A stretch of DNA of 64,000 nucleotides, taken from the NCBI GenBank assembly GCA_028284145.1, contig JANQSH010000039.1:1-64000 (forward strand), written 5' to 3'. Below the pieces are notes generated by a model. That model was not told where the DNA came from. It worked only from the letters and a program-made list of their open reading frames with translations, and searched no databases. A program made the position numbers and the translations under genes. This document shows, piece by piece, positions 8,920-18,401 of the stretch. The stretch comes from Planctomycetaceae bacterium. Lineage in GTDB: Bacteria > Planctomycetota > Planctomycetia > Planctomycetales > Planctomycetaceae. Each line of letters opens with the position of its first letter. Positions within the stretch are counted from its first letter, which is position 1.

Positions 8920-10173
8920 TCAGGCGGATTTACGATGGGCCATGGTCGATTGTCCAGAATTCTGTTGCAGCGGCAACCAGTTTGTCGCGGTTTCCCAGGG
9001 AGGCAATGCAACAGTGGGGCGCGGCCAATCATGGAGTGAATTATATTCAACGTCGCGAGGTTCGTTTGGGATTTGCTTCGCGATCTGCTCAGCCAGAACC
9101 GGTGCCAGCGCGAGTTTTGCTGGCCAGGCTGTGATGACATTGCCATCGCAGAGAATCTGCACGGTTTCGGGTCGCAGGCCGTTGGCCGTCATCCCCTCGG
9201 CACGATCCACGCGGTATGTTGCCGCTTCCAGATTTTCGAGCCGCAATCCGGGTAGCACTGCCTGTAATTCACTGGCTGCTCGTTCCACAAGTTCCGCTTC
9301 CTGCAAAGCGACTCCATCTTCAGAGATCTGTCCGCCCATCTGCCAGACCATTCGGCCCTGTGTGTCGGTGTCGGACGTGATAGTCACGCGGGTCTTTGCC
9401 CCGTCGACGCAATGCCCATTCAGTTCCGGTAGCGAACCATCGGCAGACTTTTCGCGAACCATCACCATGTGTAAAGGCCTTCGCTGCATGACGGGTGTTT
9501 TCAAGTTAATGGCTTCTCGAAGTTTCGCATTGCCCGCTCCAGCTGCGAAGACGACCTGTTTTGGGGCGAGTGAAAGTTCACGTCCTGTTGTTGTTTGACC
9601 GCCCAGATGAATAGCCGTCACCTGACCGTCAGAGTTGAGTTCAAAGTCGCAACCTCGATCTGCATCAATTTTCAGGATCGAGTCTGTGTGTTGTGAAAGG
9701 AGATCCTGCAGGAAACTGTTGGGCGAGATGACCTGCTCCGGCAGCAGCGAGACCTGTCCGGGACAATTCGCGAGGATATCCGGTCGGTCGGTTTCGTTCA
9801 GATTCTGCGGTGTGATCCGGAGTCCGATTTTCGCACCGATCATACCCATTCTTGAAGAAAAGGAGTCGGTTCTCCAGAGGTGGCAGCTTTCGGCTCGCAC
9901 GACAGTCCGGGAAAGATCGGGTTCTGTTTGACCCTGCAGGGATTTCCGCCAAAGATCGGGCATATCGCGAATTTGGGCAGCCGAGCCGGTCAACATCCCC
10001 ATCAATGTGTACTTCAGCCCACCATGAATAATCCCCTGAGAGCAGATCGTCTGGCCTGCCCCAAGTGCTTCCGCCTCCAGGAGAATCGACGTAACTCTTT
10101 TCCTTATCAAGGTATCGTGTAACCAGAGCCCTGCCACGCCTCCCCCGAAAATTGCCACATCAATCGCTATCAT
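8920..10173 (-). CDS. FAD-dependent oxidoreductase (DAO/glycerol-3-phosphate dehydrogenase-like)
   Basis: A DAO-superfamily flavoprotein of 417 residues. The N-terminal ADP-binding motif is VAIFGGGVAGLWLHDTL, followed by LLEAEALGAGQTICSQGIIH, where the AGQT/SQG loop is typical for the FAD pyrophosphate and isoalloxazine contacts. A second beta-alpha element, LAPKQVVFAAGAGNAKL, is the usual GAG flavin motif. The substrate is unknown; amino acids or 2-hydroxy acids are typical for the superfamily. The gene precedes the aldo/keto reductase by 30 bp. The two may form a small redox operon, which is inference only. Confidence 0.85.
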   Translation of the reverse strand: MIAIDVAIFGGGVAGLWLHDTLIRKRVTSILLEAEALGAGQTICSQGIIHGGLKYTLMGMLTGSAAQIRDMPDLWRKSLQGQTEPDLSRTVVRAESCHLWRTDSFSSRMGMIGAKIGLRITPQNLNETDRPDILANCPGQVSLLPEQVISPNSFLQDLLSQHTDSILKIDADRGCDFELNSDGQVTAIHLGGQTTTGRELSLAPKQVVFAAGAGNAKLREAINLKTPVMQRRPLHMVMVREKSADGSLPELNGHCVDGAKTRVTITSDTDTQGRMVWQMGGQISEDGVALQEAELVERAASELQAVLPGLRLENLEAATYRVDRAEGMTANGLRPETVQILCDGNVITAWPAKLALAPVLAEQIAKQIPNEPRDVEYNSLHDWPRPTVALPPWETATNWLPLQQNSGQSTMAHRKSA

Positions 10174-10469
10174 CGGAATCCTTTCCCGTCAGAAAACAGT
10201 CCCTTTCAGGGCCGCCAAATCCGATTTGTACGAATTGACGTGTAATCTGCAAAGAGCGGTTTTGCGTGAAGACGGATCGATTGCAGCGACTGGCCGGATG
10301 CGATGATTGCCGAGGTCCGTGAAATGTCGCAAGAATCGTTGAAAATAGATGGTTACGACCTAAAATAGATCGCGAGAAGTCAAATCTTGATGGCGACTCC
10401 GAGTTGTCCTCAAGCTCGACTTTCGTTTGTTCCCCAGGACGTTGCCCTTGCGATTGGAAAGTACTGTTC

Positions 10470-11414
10470 ATGCCTGAAATCCGAACATTGATCATGCTGG
10501 TTGTCGGTGGCCTGCTTGCCATCCTGGCGCTGGTATTCGTCTTTCTGTTCGCCAAGTATTTCAAACTCTGGCTGCGGGCGTTCGTGACGCGCGCCAAAAT
10601 TGGGCCCTTTGCTTTGGTCTTCATGTCTCTGCGAAAAGTGAATCCCAACGTCATTGTCGATTCCAAAATCATGGCAGTGCAGGCTGGGCTGACGAGTATT
10701 ACGACTGAGTCGATGGAAGCCCACTATCTGGCTGGCGGGAACATTCGTCGCGTGGTTCAGGCATTGATTGCTGCCCACCGCGCGAAGATTGATCTTGATT
10801 GGGAAACGGCAGCCGCGATTGACCTGGCTGGACGGAATGTGCTGGAAGCGGTGCAAACCAGTGTCGATCCGAAAGTAATTGATTGCCCCGATCCGAGAAA
10901 GCATCGGCGGAATACATTGGATGGTGTCGCCAAAGATGGTATTCAGTTGAAAGCCCGTGCCCGTGTCACGGTCCGCACGAACTTGGCGCAACTGGTCGGT
11001 GGAGCGACAGAGGAAACTGTCATCGCCCGTGTGGGCGAGGGGATTGTCTCGGCCATTGGCTCGTCCGAATCACACAAGCAGGTGCTGGCCAATCCCACAA
11101 TGATCGCCCGAACGGTGTTGAATAAAGGACTCGATTCACAGACTGCATACGAGATCGTGTCGATTGACATTGCGGACATCGACGTCGGCGACAACATCGG
11201 TGCACGGTTGCAGGCGGATCAGGCGGAAGCCGACATGCGAATCGCCCGGGCAAAAGCCGAAGAACGCCGCGCGATCGCCGTAGCCAAAGAGCAGGAAATG
11301 CGTGCGTTAACGCAGGAAAACCGAGCACACGTTGTGCTGGCCGAAGCGGAAGTTCCCAAGGCGATTGGTGACGCATTCCGTGGTGGCCGCTTACGCACCG
11401 GTTCCCAAAACTGA
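10470..11414 (+). CDS. floA: Flotillin-like protein FloA
   Basis: A membrane-raft scaffold of the FloA family, expected at the cytoplasmic membrane. One N-terminal membrane hairpin ([20 protein letters not shown], about residues 6-25) is followed by the SPFH-type domain. That domain contains [21 protein letters not shown] and [20 protein letters not shown], and a charged Ala/Glu-rich coiled segment ([20 protein letters not shown]) follows. The ATG at 10470 is preferred over an upstream one at 10404 because the membrane segment then begins at residue 6 as in other FloA proteins. This gives 314 residues. No NfeD gene is adjacent. A 61-residue protein follows after 58 bp. Confidence 0.93.
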   Translation: MPEIRTLIMLVVGGLLAILALVFVFLFAKYFKLWLRAFVTRAKIGPFALVFMSLRKVNPNVIVDSKIMAVQAGLTSITTESMEAHYLAGGNIRRVVQALIAAHRAKIDLDWETAAAIDLAGRNVLEAVQTSVDPKVIDCPDPRKHRRNTLDGVAKDGIQLKARARVTVRTNLAQLVGGATEETVIARVGEGIVSAIGSSESHKQVLANPTMIARTVLNKGLDSQTAYEIVSIDIADIDVGDNIGARLQADQAEADMRIARAKAEERRAIAVAKEQEMRALTQENRAHVVLAEAEVPKAIGDAFRGGRLRTGSQN

Positions 11415-11472
11415 TTCTCGAAGACAACACCAGGTTTAGACAACGATTAATATCACCTTGGAGCAGGCCGAA

Positions 11473-11658
11473 ATGAGCGAGACCGTTCAAATTCAACTCA
11501 CGAAGGAGCAGCGTGATTACGTCTTGCAGGGATTGCGTTTTGTCACCAGCAACATTCGCCTCGAAATGAAAGATCCCACTCCGGAGTCTGTCGAAGAGCG
11601 GAAAACCAAACTGCATCAATTGACTCAACTTCTCGATCAGGTGAATTCCGCCGGTTAG
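11473..11658 (+). CDS. Small conserved-looking hypothetical protein
   Basis: A 61-residue acidic, probably helical protein (MSETVQIQLTKEQRDYVLQG and onward) with no motif I recognise. The ATG at 11473 has GGAG nine bases upstream, a good ribosome-binding site, so it is likely real. It sits between floA and a ketosynthase gene on the same strand. Its TAG stop at 11656-11658 overlaps the first bases of a dispersed repeat copy (11657-11755), so the repeat inserted at, or supplied, the end of this gene. Confidence 0.6.
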   Translation: MSETVQIQLTKEQRDYVLQGLRFVTSNIRLEMKDPTPESVEERKTKLHQLTQLLDQVNSAG

Positions 11659-11755
11659 AGTGTATTGCGCTCTTTTGTGCCGCGATGGTTGTCGTTTGGC
11701 CTGCAAACTGGGTCCCCACGAGCCAGAGACGTCACACCAGAAGGTAAGCTGCTTT
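11657..11755 (+). repeat. Dispersed element A, copy 1
   Basis: Full-length copy beginning AGAGTGTATTGCGCTCTTTT and ending AAGGTAAGCTGCTTT. It overlaps the stop codon of the 61-residue gene and ends 60 bp before the ketosynthase start. The sequence is open in frame with the ketosynthase, so automatic start calling would wrongly add about 50 repeat-encoded residues to that protein. It is the only clear copy lying in the sense orientation between co-directional genes. Confidence 0.85.
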
Positions 11756-11814
11756 CGTTTCCGACCTCCTGCTTTTTCAACATCGCTTACGGTTCTTCTA
11801 CCCAGGCTGCCATC

Positions 11815-12867
11815 ATGCGCTACCGCCACGTTTGCGTCGAAGCGACCGCCCATATCCTGCCGCCACACGTTGTCACGTCTGACGAAATTGAAGCGGAACT
11901 GGCCTTGGTTTATGAGCGACTTTCTCTGCCGGCCGGTCGATTGGAATTGATGACTGGCATCAAAGAACGGCGGTTTTTCGACCGGGGAACGAAGCCGGGG
12001 ACGATCAGCGCCCAAACGGCAAAGCTGGCGATTGAACGCTCGGGCCTCGATCCACAATTGTTCGGAGCACTGATTCATGGTTCGGTCTGTCGCGATCAGA
12101 TGGAACCAGCCACCGCGTGTGCCGTGCATCATGCCGCGGAAATCTCGGATCGGTCCATTGTGCTGGATGTCAGCAACGCCTGTCTCGGGTTACTCAACGG
12201 AATGATGTTACTGGCCAACATGATCGAATTGGGGCAGGTGCAGGCCGGCGTTATCGTTGGGACCGAAACCGGACGCGATCTCGTCGAAGGAACCATCGCA
12301 TCGTTATTAAAGGATGAATCACTCACACGCCAGAGCATCAAGCCGGAGTTTGCTTCGCTGACGATTGGTTCCGGTTCTGCAGCGATCGTTCTGTGTCATT
12401 CTGATTTGAGCAAAACGGGATGCCGCTTTCTGGGTGGGACGTTTCTGGCAGATACGACAAGCGCCGAGTTGTGTTCTGGAGGCGTGGAATCACAGGTTCA
12501 CGGCGATGGTCGACCTCGCATGCAAACCGATTCCGAAGCGCTGCTGCATGCTGGGGTTAATCTGGCTCAGATAACCTGGCAGAAATTCCTGCGGGAACTG
12601 GATTGGACCGAATCCGATGTAAGTAAGGTTTTCACCCATCAGGTTGGCGTTGCACACCGACGACTGTTAATGCAGAAGTTAGAGATCGATCCAGCGAAGG
12701 ATTATCCCACGGTCGAGTTTCTGGGCAACACCGGAGCAGTTGCACTACCAATGGCGTTGTCCCTCGGCTGTGAAGAAGGCCGGGTAGAGGCGGGAGATTC
12801 GGTTGCATTGCTGGGTATTGGCAGCGGGTTAAACAGCATTATGCTCGGCCTGCAATGGTCGGAGTGA
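11815..12867 (+). CDS. 3-oxoacyl-ACP synthase III family protein (FabH/OleA-like thiolase fold)
   Basis: A thiolase-fold condensing enzyme, 350 residues from the chosen ATG at 11815. The catalytic Cys is in [15 protein letters not shown], the His in [10 protein letters not shown] and the Asn in [13 protein letters not shown], the Cys-His-Asn triad of FabH-type enzymes. The wider spacing and the EFLGNTG box also fit OleA-like ketosynthases that join two acyl chains. The ATG at 11815 is chosen because upstream in-frame codons lie inside a dispersed repeat. No oleBCD or other fab gene is adjacent, so the product is unresolved: fatty-acid initiation or a dedicated lipid. Confidence 0.85.
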   Translation: MRYRHVCVEATAHILPPHVVTSDEIEAELALVYERLSLPAGRLELMTGIKERRFFDRGTKPGTISAQTAKLAIERSGLDPQLFGALIHGSVCRDQMEPATACAVHHAAEISDRSIVLDVSNACLGLLNGMMLLANMIELGQVQAGVIVGTETGRDLVEGTIASLLKDESLTRQSIKPEFASLTIGSGSAAIVLCHSDLSKTGCRFLGGTFLADTTSAELCSGGVESQVHGDGRPRMQTDSEALLHAGVNLAQITWQKFLRELDWTESDVSKVFTHQVGVAHRRLLMQKLEIDPAKDYPTVEFLGNTGAVALPMALSLGCEEGRVEAGDSVALLGIGSGLNSIMLGLQWSE

Positions 12868-12880
12868 TGTGCCGAAGCAT

Positions 12881-12960
12881 TCAACATCACCCGCTCCGTT
12901 ATCGCTCCTTGCAACTTCTCAAACCTGATTGTCTTTTCGTCTTGACGGTCCACTATAGCG
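12881..12960 (+). repeat. Dispersed element D, copy 1 (5'-truncated)
   Basis: This stretch matches the 3' part of element D: CCGTTATCGCTCCTTGCAAC, then a TCAAACCTGATTGTC-like segment and CTTGACGGTCCACTA. The same order is seen at 41340-41400. The palindromic 5' end (GCCTTGTCAAGGC) of the element is missing. Thirty-four bases later an element B copy begins. Confidence 0.6.
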
Positions 12961-12994
12961 ACAAACGGATAGGTGTGGCGTCTTTCGATCGACT

Positions 12995-13094
12995 ACAGCG
13001 TATTACGCTCTTCTGTGGCGCGAAAATCGTCTTTTGGCCTTCAAACGCAGACTCCCACGAGCGAAAAGTGTCACACGAAAAGGGAAACGGCTCT
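12995..13094 (+). repeat. Dispersed element B, copy 1
   Basis: Copy of the B subtype: ACAGCGTATTACGCTCTTCT at the left, then CAGACTCCCACGAGCGAAAA and the right end AAAGGGAAACGGCTCT. It lies between the ends of the convergent ketosynthase and mcsB genes. The stop codon of mcsB (13093-13095) is formed by the last bases of this repeat plus one flanking base, so the repeat terminates the reading frame. Confidence 0.85.
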
Positions 13095-14163
13095 AGTTCT
13101 GCATTTCGGATCCGTTGCCACCGAGGCGCTGTCTCAGGTAGCGGGCCCGGGCGACATTTCGCTCGGCCGATTCCAAATCTTCCTTACGCAATTTCTGCAG
13201 GTGGGCCGGCTGCGTGTGAATGAACAGTTCGTTTACGGTTGACATCTTCAGGTCGTCAATCAACTCAAGGTTGATCCCCATCCGAACGCTGGAGAGGAGT
13301 TGCATCGTCTCCTCAGAACTAATAGTCTGGGCGTTTTGCAGAATTCCGTATGCACGGGAAACCTGATCGTGCAGCGATTGCCGGTTTTCTTTTACAAGAG
13401 CATTTCGCACTCGTCGTTCGTAGGCAATGATATTCGGCACGACATCGCGAATACTCTCGATCAACTGCTCCTCACTTTTGCCGAGAGTGATCTGGTTGGA
13501 GATTTGGTAGAAATCTCCCATCGCCTGGCTGCCTTCGCCGTACAACCCGCGCACTGCAAGACTGATTTTCTGTAACGCCTGAAAGACCTTTTGAATCTCT
13601 TTGGTCAGCACGAGAGCAGGCAAATGCAGCATTACGCTGACGCGAATCCCGGTTCCAACGTTCGTGGGACAGGCAGTCAAATATCCCAGATTTTCGCTAA
13701 AGGCATACGTCACTCGAGATTCGAGTGCATCGTCAATCCGATTGATTTCGTCCCAGCATTCGTCGAGTGAAAATCCGCTCCGTAAAACCTGTATCCGCAA
13801 ATGATCCTCTTCATTGATCATCAGGCTGACATTCTCTTCATCGCTGACACAGACACCACGCGAACCCCGGCTTTCTGCATGTTCCCGGCTGATCAGCTGA
13901 CGCTCGACGAGAAACTGTCGGTCGAGATCGACCAAACCACCGACGTTGACGTAACTCAATCTGCGGGGTAAACCGAGGTCTTCGATCGTTCCCCGTAGCA
14001 GATCTGATGTTTCTCCTCGAACTGAATCATCAGCCCGGCTCAGAAACGGATACTGCGCCAGATTGCGCGCCAATCGAATGCGGCTGGAGATGACGATATC
14101 GGAATCCGGACCGCTCCCTCGCAGCCATTCTCCACTTGTATGTGTAAGGGATTCCAGATCCAC
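13093..14163 (-). CDS. mcsB: Protein arginine kinase McsB
   Basis: An ATP:guanido phosphotransferase-domain kinase that phosphorylates arginine residues in proteins. Motifs are SDIVISSRIRLARNLAQYPF, the NEEDHLRIQ loop that contacts the guanidino group, and YLTACPTNVGTGIRVSV with the conserved Cys. The GTG at 14163 (VDLESLTHT) is preferred to a TTG at 14217 that overlaps mcsA, because AAGAGA lies in ribosome-binding distance. This gives 356 residues, normal for McsB. It follows mcsA in the usual order. No ctsR or clpC is in view, so its targets here are unknown. Confidence 0.92.
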   Translation of the reverse strand: MDLESLTHTSGEWLRGSGPDSDIVISSRIRLARNLAQYPFLSRADDSVRGETSDLLRGTIEDLGLPRRLSYVNVGGLVDLDRQFLVERQLISREHAESRGSRGVCVSDEENVSLMINEEDHLRIQVLRSGFSLDECWDEINRIDDALESRVTYAFSENLGYLTACPTNVGTGIRVSVMLHLPALVLTKEIQKVFQALQKISLAVRGLYGEGSQAMGDFYQISNQITLGKSEEQLIESIRDVVPNIIAYERRVRNALVKENRQSLHDQVSRAYGILQNAQTISSEETMQLLSSVRMGINLELIDDLKMSTVNELFIHTQPAHLQKLRKEDLESAERNVARARYLRQRLGGNGSEMQN

Positions 14164-14213
14164 AGCGGGTCTCTTTTCGCAACGAAGCCTCAGCAATGCT
14201 GTTGGCCTTCGCT

Positions 14214-14729
14214 TCAAGTTTGCTCGGCGTTCAACTCATTTTCAATCGTTTGTATTTCGTCACGCAAACGGGCCGCCTCTTCGTAATTCTCCTGCTCAAC
14301 AGCGCCACGTAATTCGTTGCGAAGTTTGATCAACTGATACTGCCGCTGACTGGCATCCGGAGCGCGTTTCGGGAATTTTCCGCAATGTTGCACTTCTCCA
14401 TGAATGTTCTCCAGCAGCGGCATCAGTTCATGTTCAAAGGCGACATAATCGTGCGGACAACCGAGACGTCCCTGGCTGCGAAATTCGCGGAAAGTAATCC
14501 CACAATTGGGACATTCGTTCTGGTCGAGTTCGGCCAGCTCCTCATCGACTTCGTATTCTGATAACTTCTCGTGAATCGGATCGAAATCCTCAGACGGTTC
14601 TGGCGAATCGGTGTTCTCCAGATAATCCTGAGCGCAGCTCTCGCACAGGTGCAATTCCTGTACAACTCCTTCGCGAATTTCTGTAATGTGGAGTGTCGCC
14701 GGTTTTGAGCAGCGATGGCACTTCTTCAT
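14214..14729 (-). CDS. mcsA: McsA-like UvrB/UvrC-motif zinc protein
   Basis: Activator and adaptor of McsB. Two Cys4-type zinc sites are visible: CHRCSKPA with LHLCESCAQDY, and CPNCGITFREF with GRLGCPHDY. A C-terminal UVR motif follows, LRGAVEQENYEEAARLRDEI. The ATG at 14729 (MKKCHRCSKPATL) is chosen because the protein then starts with the first zinc knuckle, as in known McsA proteins; the 171-residue length fits. It is immediately upstream of mcsB on the same strand. In Gram-positive bacteria the pair controls CtsR and marks proteins for ClpCP; that role is not shown here. Confidence 0.92.
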   Translation of the reverse strand: MKKCHRCSKPATLHITEIREGVVQELHLCESCAQDYLENTDSPEPSEDFDPIHEKLSEYEVDEELAELDQNECPNCGITFREFRSQGRLGCPHDYVAFEHELMPLLENIHGEVQHCGKFPKRAPDASQRQYQLIKLRNELRGAVEQENYEEAARLRDEIQTIENELNAEQT

Positions 14730-14982
14730 AAGTGTAGTTCCATCTATCCATCTAAACGATACCGCCCCGCACGAATCGGAGCGACGATGTCGCCCCGATT
14801 GCATTAAAGCGTTTCAATGGTCGGCTTGATTTCATCGCCGGCTCAATTCTAGCTCTGACCAGAAGGGTGTCAAGCGTTGCCCTCACTGGCCTTGCGACGT
14901 AACGGCAAGTGACTATTATGGATCGGACGCGAATCCATCCAACTTGATCGCTGCCAGAACGCAACTGATCCGGACTAATCCG

Positions 14983-16491
14983 ATGCGATATTTCCCAGAC
15001 TTTGAGACCTTTTCCCAACTCGCTCAGCAGGGAGGGTTGGTTCCGGTCTACCGACAACTCCTCAGCGACACACTCACACCAGTCACGGCGTATTGTCGCA
15101 TTGCCTCCGGCTCCTGCTCCTTCCTGTTTGAAAGCGTCATCGGCGGAGAAAAAGTGGGGCGTTACAGCTTTCTTGGTGCTGACCCGCTGTTTCGCATTGA
15201 AGCCTATGGCACGTGCGTCACGATCACGCAGGATGGGGAACGGGACGAATTCGATGTTGATGACCCTCTTACTGTGATTGAGGACCGTTTGAAGAAATAC
15301 CGTGCAATCCACCTTCCGGAACTCCCTCGGTTTTGCGGGGGAGCAGTCGGATATGCCGGATACGATGTTGTTCGCTACATTGAGCATCTTCCCGATGCGC
15401 CGGAAGATGACCGTCACCTGCCCGACATGTCATTCGCGGTTTACGATCGGATGGTGATCTTTGATCACATCAACAAAACTGTGCAGGTGGTCGCGCATGC
15501 CGACGTCACACAGGGCGAACTTCGCGAGGAATACGACCGTGCCTGCCATCGGGTTGATGAGCTCTGCCAACAGTTGCACGAACCAGGTGGCAAAATTTCT
15601 CTGGCAGACATTGCATTGGACGTGAACGACGTCGACGTGTCAGTTCCCTCGAATTTCACGCGCGAAGAATTCGAGTCGGCCGTGAAAAAGTGCAAGGAAT
15701 ACATTCGAGCCGGCGACATATTTCAGGTCGTCATCAGCCAGCGTCTGCAGAAGGAAACTCAAGCCCGGCCATTAGACATCTATCGCGCATTGCGTGTTGT
15801 CAATCCCAGCCCGTTCATGTTTTTATTGCAATCGCCCGATGTCACACTGATCGGCAGTTCGCCCGAAATTATGGTGCGCGTGGAAGATGGCTGGACAACC
15901 ATTCGCCCACTGGCGGGAACACGTCGGCGAGGGAAGACGGAGGTCGAAGATGCTGAGCTGGCAGCCGAACTCCTGGCCGATCCCAAAGAACGGGCCGAGC
16001 ATGTCATGCTGATTGATCTTGCCCGAAACGACGTCGGACGAGTGGCAGAATACGGTTCGGTTGAACTGAGCGACGTCATGGTCGTGGAGCGTTACAGCCA
16101 TGTGATGCACATCACGTCCAATGTGGCGGGGCAACTTCGCAAAGGCAAAAATGCGCTGCACGCGCTGCGCGCCGGTTTGCCGGCCGGAACGGTATCTGGC
16201 GCACCAAAAGTGCGGGCGATGGAGATTATCGACGAATTGGAGCCTCATCGTCGCGGCCCATATGCCGGGGCAGTTGGTTGTATCGATTTCACCGGCAACA
16301 TGGATACCTGCATCGCACTGCGAACTCTCGTCATGCAGGGACAAACGGTTTACGTGCAGGCGGGTGCCGGTATCGTCGCAGATAGCGTTCCGTCGTCAGA
16401 ATACGAAGAAACGCTGAATAAGGCTCGCGGACTGCTCAAAGCGATCGAAATCGCAGAAGGGCAGCTGCGTGTCGCGCCGGATGATTCGTAG
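14983..16491 (+). CDS. trpE: Anthranilate synthase component I
   Basis: It converts chorismate to anthranilate with ammonia from TrpG, the first step of tryptophan synthesis. The ATG at 14983 gives 502 residues, typical for TrpE. The N-terminal regulatory segment has [19 protein letters not shown]; the catalytic C-terminal domain carries [49 protein letters not shown] and [18 protein letters not shown]. The full set favours TrpE over PabB, although PabB cannot be formally excluded. No trpG is adjacent. A short GC hairpin follows the stop codon. Confidence 0.92.
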   Translation: MRYFPDFETFSQLAQQGGLVPVYRQLLSDTLTPVTAYCRIASGSCSFLFESVIGGEKVGRYSFLGADPLFRIEAYGTCVTITQDGERDEFDVDDPLTVIEDRLKKYRAIHLPELPRFCGGAVGYAGYDVVRYIEHLPDAPEDDRHLPDMSFAVYDRMVIFDHINKTVQVVAHADVTQGELREEYDRACHRVDELCQQLHEPGGKISLADIALDVNDVDVSVPSNFTREEFESAVKKCKEYIRAGDIFQVVISQRLQKETQARPLDIYRALRVVNPSPFMFLLQSPDVTLIGSSPEIMVRVEDGWTTIRPLAGTRRRGKTEVEDAELAAELLADPKERAEHVMLIDLARNDVGRVAEYGSVELSDVMVVERYSHVMHITSNVAGQLRKGKNALHALRAGLPAGTVSGAPKVRAMEIIDELEPHRRGPYAGAVGCIDFTGNMDTCIALRTLVMQGQTVYVQAGAGIVADSVPSSEYEETLNKARGLLKAIEIAEGQLRVAPDDS

Positions 16492-16496
16492 CCAAA

Positions 16497-16528
16497 CGCC
16501 GATTTCTCGGCGATGTGTATGCTTTTTT
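16497..16528 (+). terminator. Possible intrinsic terminator after trpE
   Basis: A perfect 6-bp stem CGCCGA/TCGGCG with a TTTC loop (16497-16512) lies six bases after the trpE stop. A run of six T residues comes at 16523-16528. The ten-base gap between stem and T tract is longer than in a canonical intrinsic terminator, so this is tentative. The remainder of the 341-bp gap to the next gene holds no feature I can name. Confidence 0.35.
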
Positions 16529-16832
16529 CTTGAACCCACCCGTTTTACCTGCTCTACTGTACCCTAGGCGGGGGGGATTTCCCTGCATCAAATGTCGTAT
16601 TCCAGTTACGACTGACGGTCTTCCTGCGTTGTCAGTGCATGACAGCAAAGTGAAGTTCAGCAATTCGAGTCCATTCACCAACGACTCCACCGAATTCGGG
16701 CCGCCTTTCATTTTGTCTTCCCTTATTATTTTCAGGCAAATCCCAATCCGGCGGTCGCGTCTTCTCAGTCGAGTCGTTGAGATATTTTTCCCTTTTTGAT
16801 TTTAATTTCTCGACTTTCAAGAGGACTTTGCT

Positions 16833-18107
16833 GTGAAGCAAGAAGCAACACTGATTCTCGTTGCCAAAGGTTCCCAGTACGGCGAGCAATGGAAAAAAAG
16901 GTTGCGTGAAGGCAAATCGATCATTCTGGGACGATCGCCACATTCCGGCTGGGCCGTCAATTGGGATGAACGAATCTCACGCGAACATGCTGTATTGTTG
17001 TTGCAACGAGGTCAGTTGACAGTCACCCGAATGGACCGTGCGACGAATCCAATCAAGTTTGGCTGGCGAAGGCCGAAACAATTCACGATGAAACCAGGTC
17101 AGGAGTTCCAAATTGGCCGCACGACCTTTCGTATGGTCGAAGTGATGGAGACCCCGAAAATCACTGTCGGTGACCGGTTCACCATTTCCAGGGAGGTGGC
17201 CACTGGCCCGTTGGGGAAACTCTATCGCGCTTCTGATAATTCGTCCGATATGCCTGTGGCTCTAAAATTGATCGATGCCCGCTGGGCGGCGAATCCGCAG
17301 GTCGAAGACCGGTTGCTTCAGCAAACACAAGACATGGCGAAGATCCGTGAGGGTAACGTCGTTCTCATTCTTGACTCGGGTCGTCACAAGAACGAACTCT
17401 TTCTCGCAACGGAATATGTAGTGGGGACCAGCTTCGCCGACCTGCTTCGGAAAAATGGAGTTTTGTCGTTCCAAAGATCCGTTCAGTTCATGCGAGATGC
17501 CGCGCGCGGTTTGGCCAGCCTGCAAACCCAGGGCCTCGTTCATCGCAATCTGACGATCAACAATATCTTCGTCCGATCCACCGGGAGCGTTCAATTGCTG
17601 GATGTCGGCATATTGCACACGATGTCGGAAATCTCAGAACTTTATTCAGGTCAGGAAGAGCCAACGGAAGGGATCATCGATTACATTTCCCCCGAGATGC
17701 TGACAGGCAATGATGCGGTCGACGTTCGGAGCGATATCTATTCGCTGGGCTGCATTTGGTATCATTTGCTGACGGGCCAACCTCCCTTTCCTCTGGACGA
17801 ATTCTCGCAAAAGGCGAATGCACATGTCGAGTTTTCACCAGAACCAATCCGGGAACTCAACAGCCAGGTACCGGAAGTGGTCGTGAGTATCGTCGACCGC
17901 ATGATGGCGAAGGATGTGAATGAGCGATTCCAATCGACGGAGGAACTGATCAATGTTCTTTCTTCGCCGCAGTTTACAGGGATTTCGGTTGTCTGCCCCG
18001 AATGTGGTGAGTCGTACGTTGTGAAACATTCGCTGGCCGGACGACGGGTGAAATGCAAACTTTGCGACTCGGCCATCAACATTCGTGCGATCGTGGAAAC
18101 GGCTTGA
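16833..18107 (+). CDS. FHA-domain protein kinase-like protein, probable pseudokinase, with zinc ribbon
   Basis: A 424-residue cytoplasmic protein. Residues about 25-95 form an FHA domain (SIILGRSPHS, RISREHAVLL). Residues about 115-375 have a Ser/Thr kinase fold with the glycine loop TGPLGKLY and the ATP lysine in VALKLID. The catalytic loop reads HRNLTINN instead of HRDxKxxN and the magnesium loop is DVG instead of DFG; the DVRSDIYSLG element is intact. Loss of the catalytic Asp suggests a pseudokinase that senses or scaffolds. The C-terminus has a Cys4 ribbon (CPECGESY, CKLCD). The start is a GTG at 16833 preceded by GAGG. No membrane segment was seen. Confidence 0.85.
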   Translation: MKQEATLILVAKGSQYGEQWKKRLREGKSIILGRSPHSGWAVNWDERISREHAVLLLQRGQLTVTRMDRATNPIKFGWRRPKQFTMKPGQEFQIGRTTFRMVEVMETPKITVGDRFTISREVATGPLGKLYRASDNSSDMPVALKLIDARWAANPQVEDRLLQQTQDMAKIREGNVVLILDSGRHKNELFLATEYVVGTSFADLLRKNGVLSFQRSVQFMRDAARGLASLQTQGLVHRNLTINNIFVRSTGSVQLLDVGILHTMSEISELYSGQEEPTEGIIDYISPEMLTGNDAVDVRSDIYSLGCIWYHLLTGQPPFPLDEFSQKANAHVEFSPEPIRELNSQVPEVVVSIVDRMMAKDVNERFQSTEELINVLSSPQFTGISVVCPECGESYVVKHSLAGRRVKCKLCDSAINIRAIVETA

Positions 18108-18221
18108 CCATCTGCCGCAATTTCACGATACGAGCATGCCGGTTTCCCTGCACGACGGTCGTTTGTATTTTCAGTCGGTTGCCACGCAATTGAAACCCCC
18201 TCAACATCGCTGTTGCTGTTT

Positions 18222-18321
18222 AGAGCCGTTTCCCTTTTCGTGTGATGGTCTCGCTCGTGGGAGTCTGTGGTTTGCAGGCCAAACGACGCTCATCGCGGCA
18301 CAGAAGAGCGTAATACGCTCT
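18222..18321 (-). repeat. Dispersed element B, copy 2
   Basis: Full-length B-type copy in reverse orientation. The plus strand reads AGAGCCGTTTCCCTTTTCGT at the left and GAGCGTAATACGCTCT at the right. It lies between the 3' ends of the convergent kinase-like and TadE-like genes. The 17-base palindrome at its right end is perfect here except for the central base. Confidence 0.88.
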
Positions 18322-18401
18322 CAGTGGACATTCACTTTCCCCGTATCCCTCTGTCGACATCGGTGTCGATTCGCATGCAGACTTTCCACAACCGGATGGA
18401 A

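Noticed and set aside
8063-9598. 511-codon plus-strand ORF
   Set aside because: It is the antisense of the aldo/keto reductase and FAD oxidoreductase genes, which have clear motifs on the other strand; its own translation shows no recognisable domain.
11020-12132. 370-codon minus-strand ORF opposite floA and the ketosynthase
   Set aside because: Antisense shadow of two well-supported genes, spanning an intergenic repeat; composition is rich in Arg, His and Cys as expected for a shadow.
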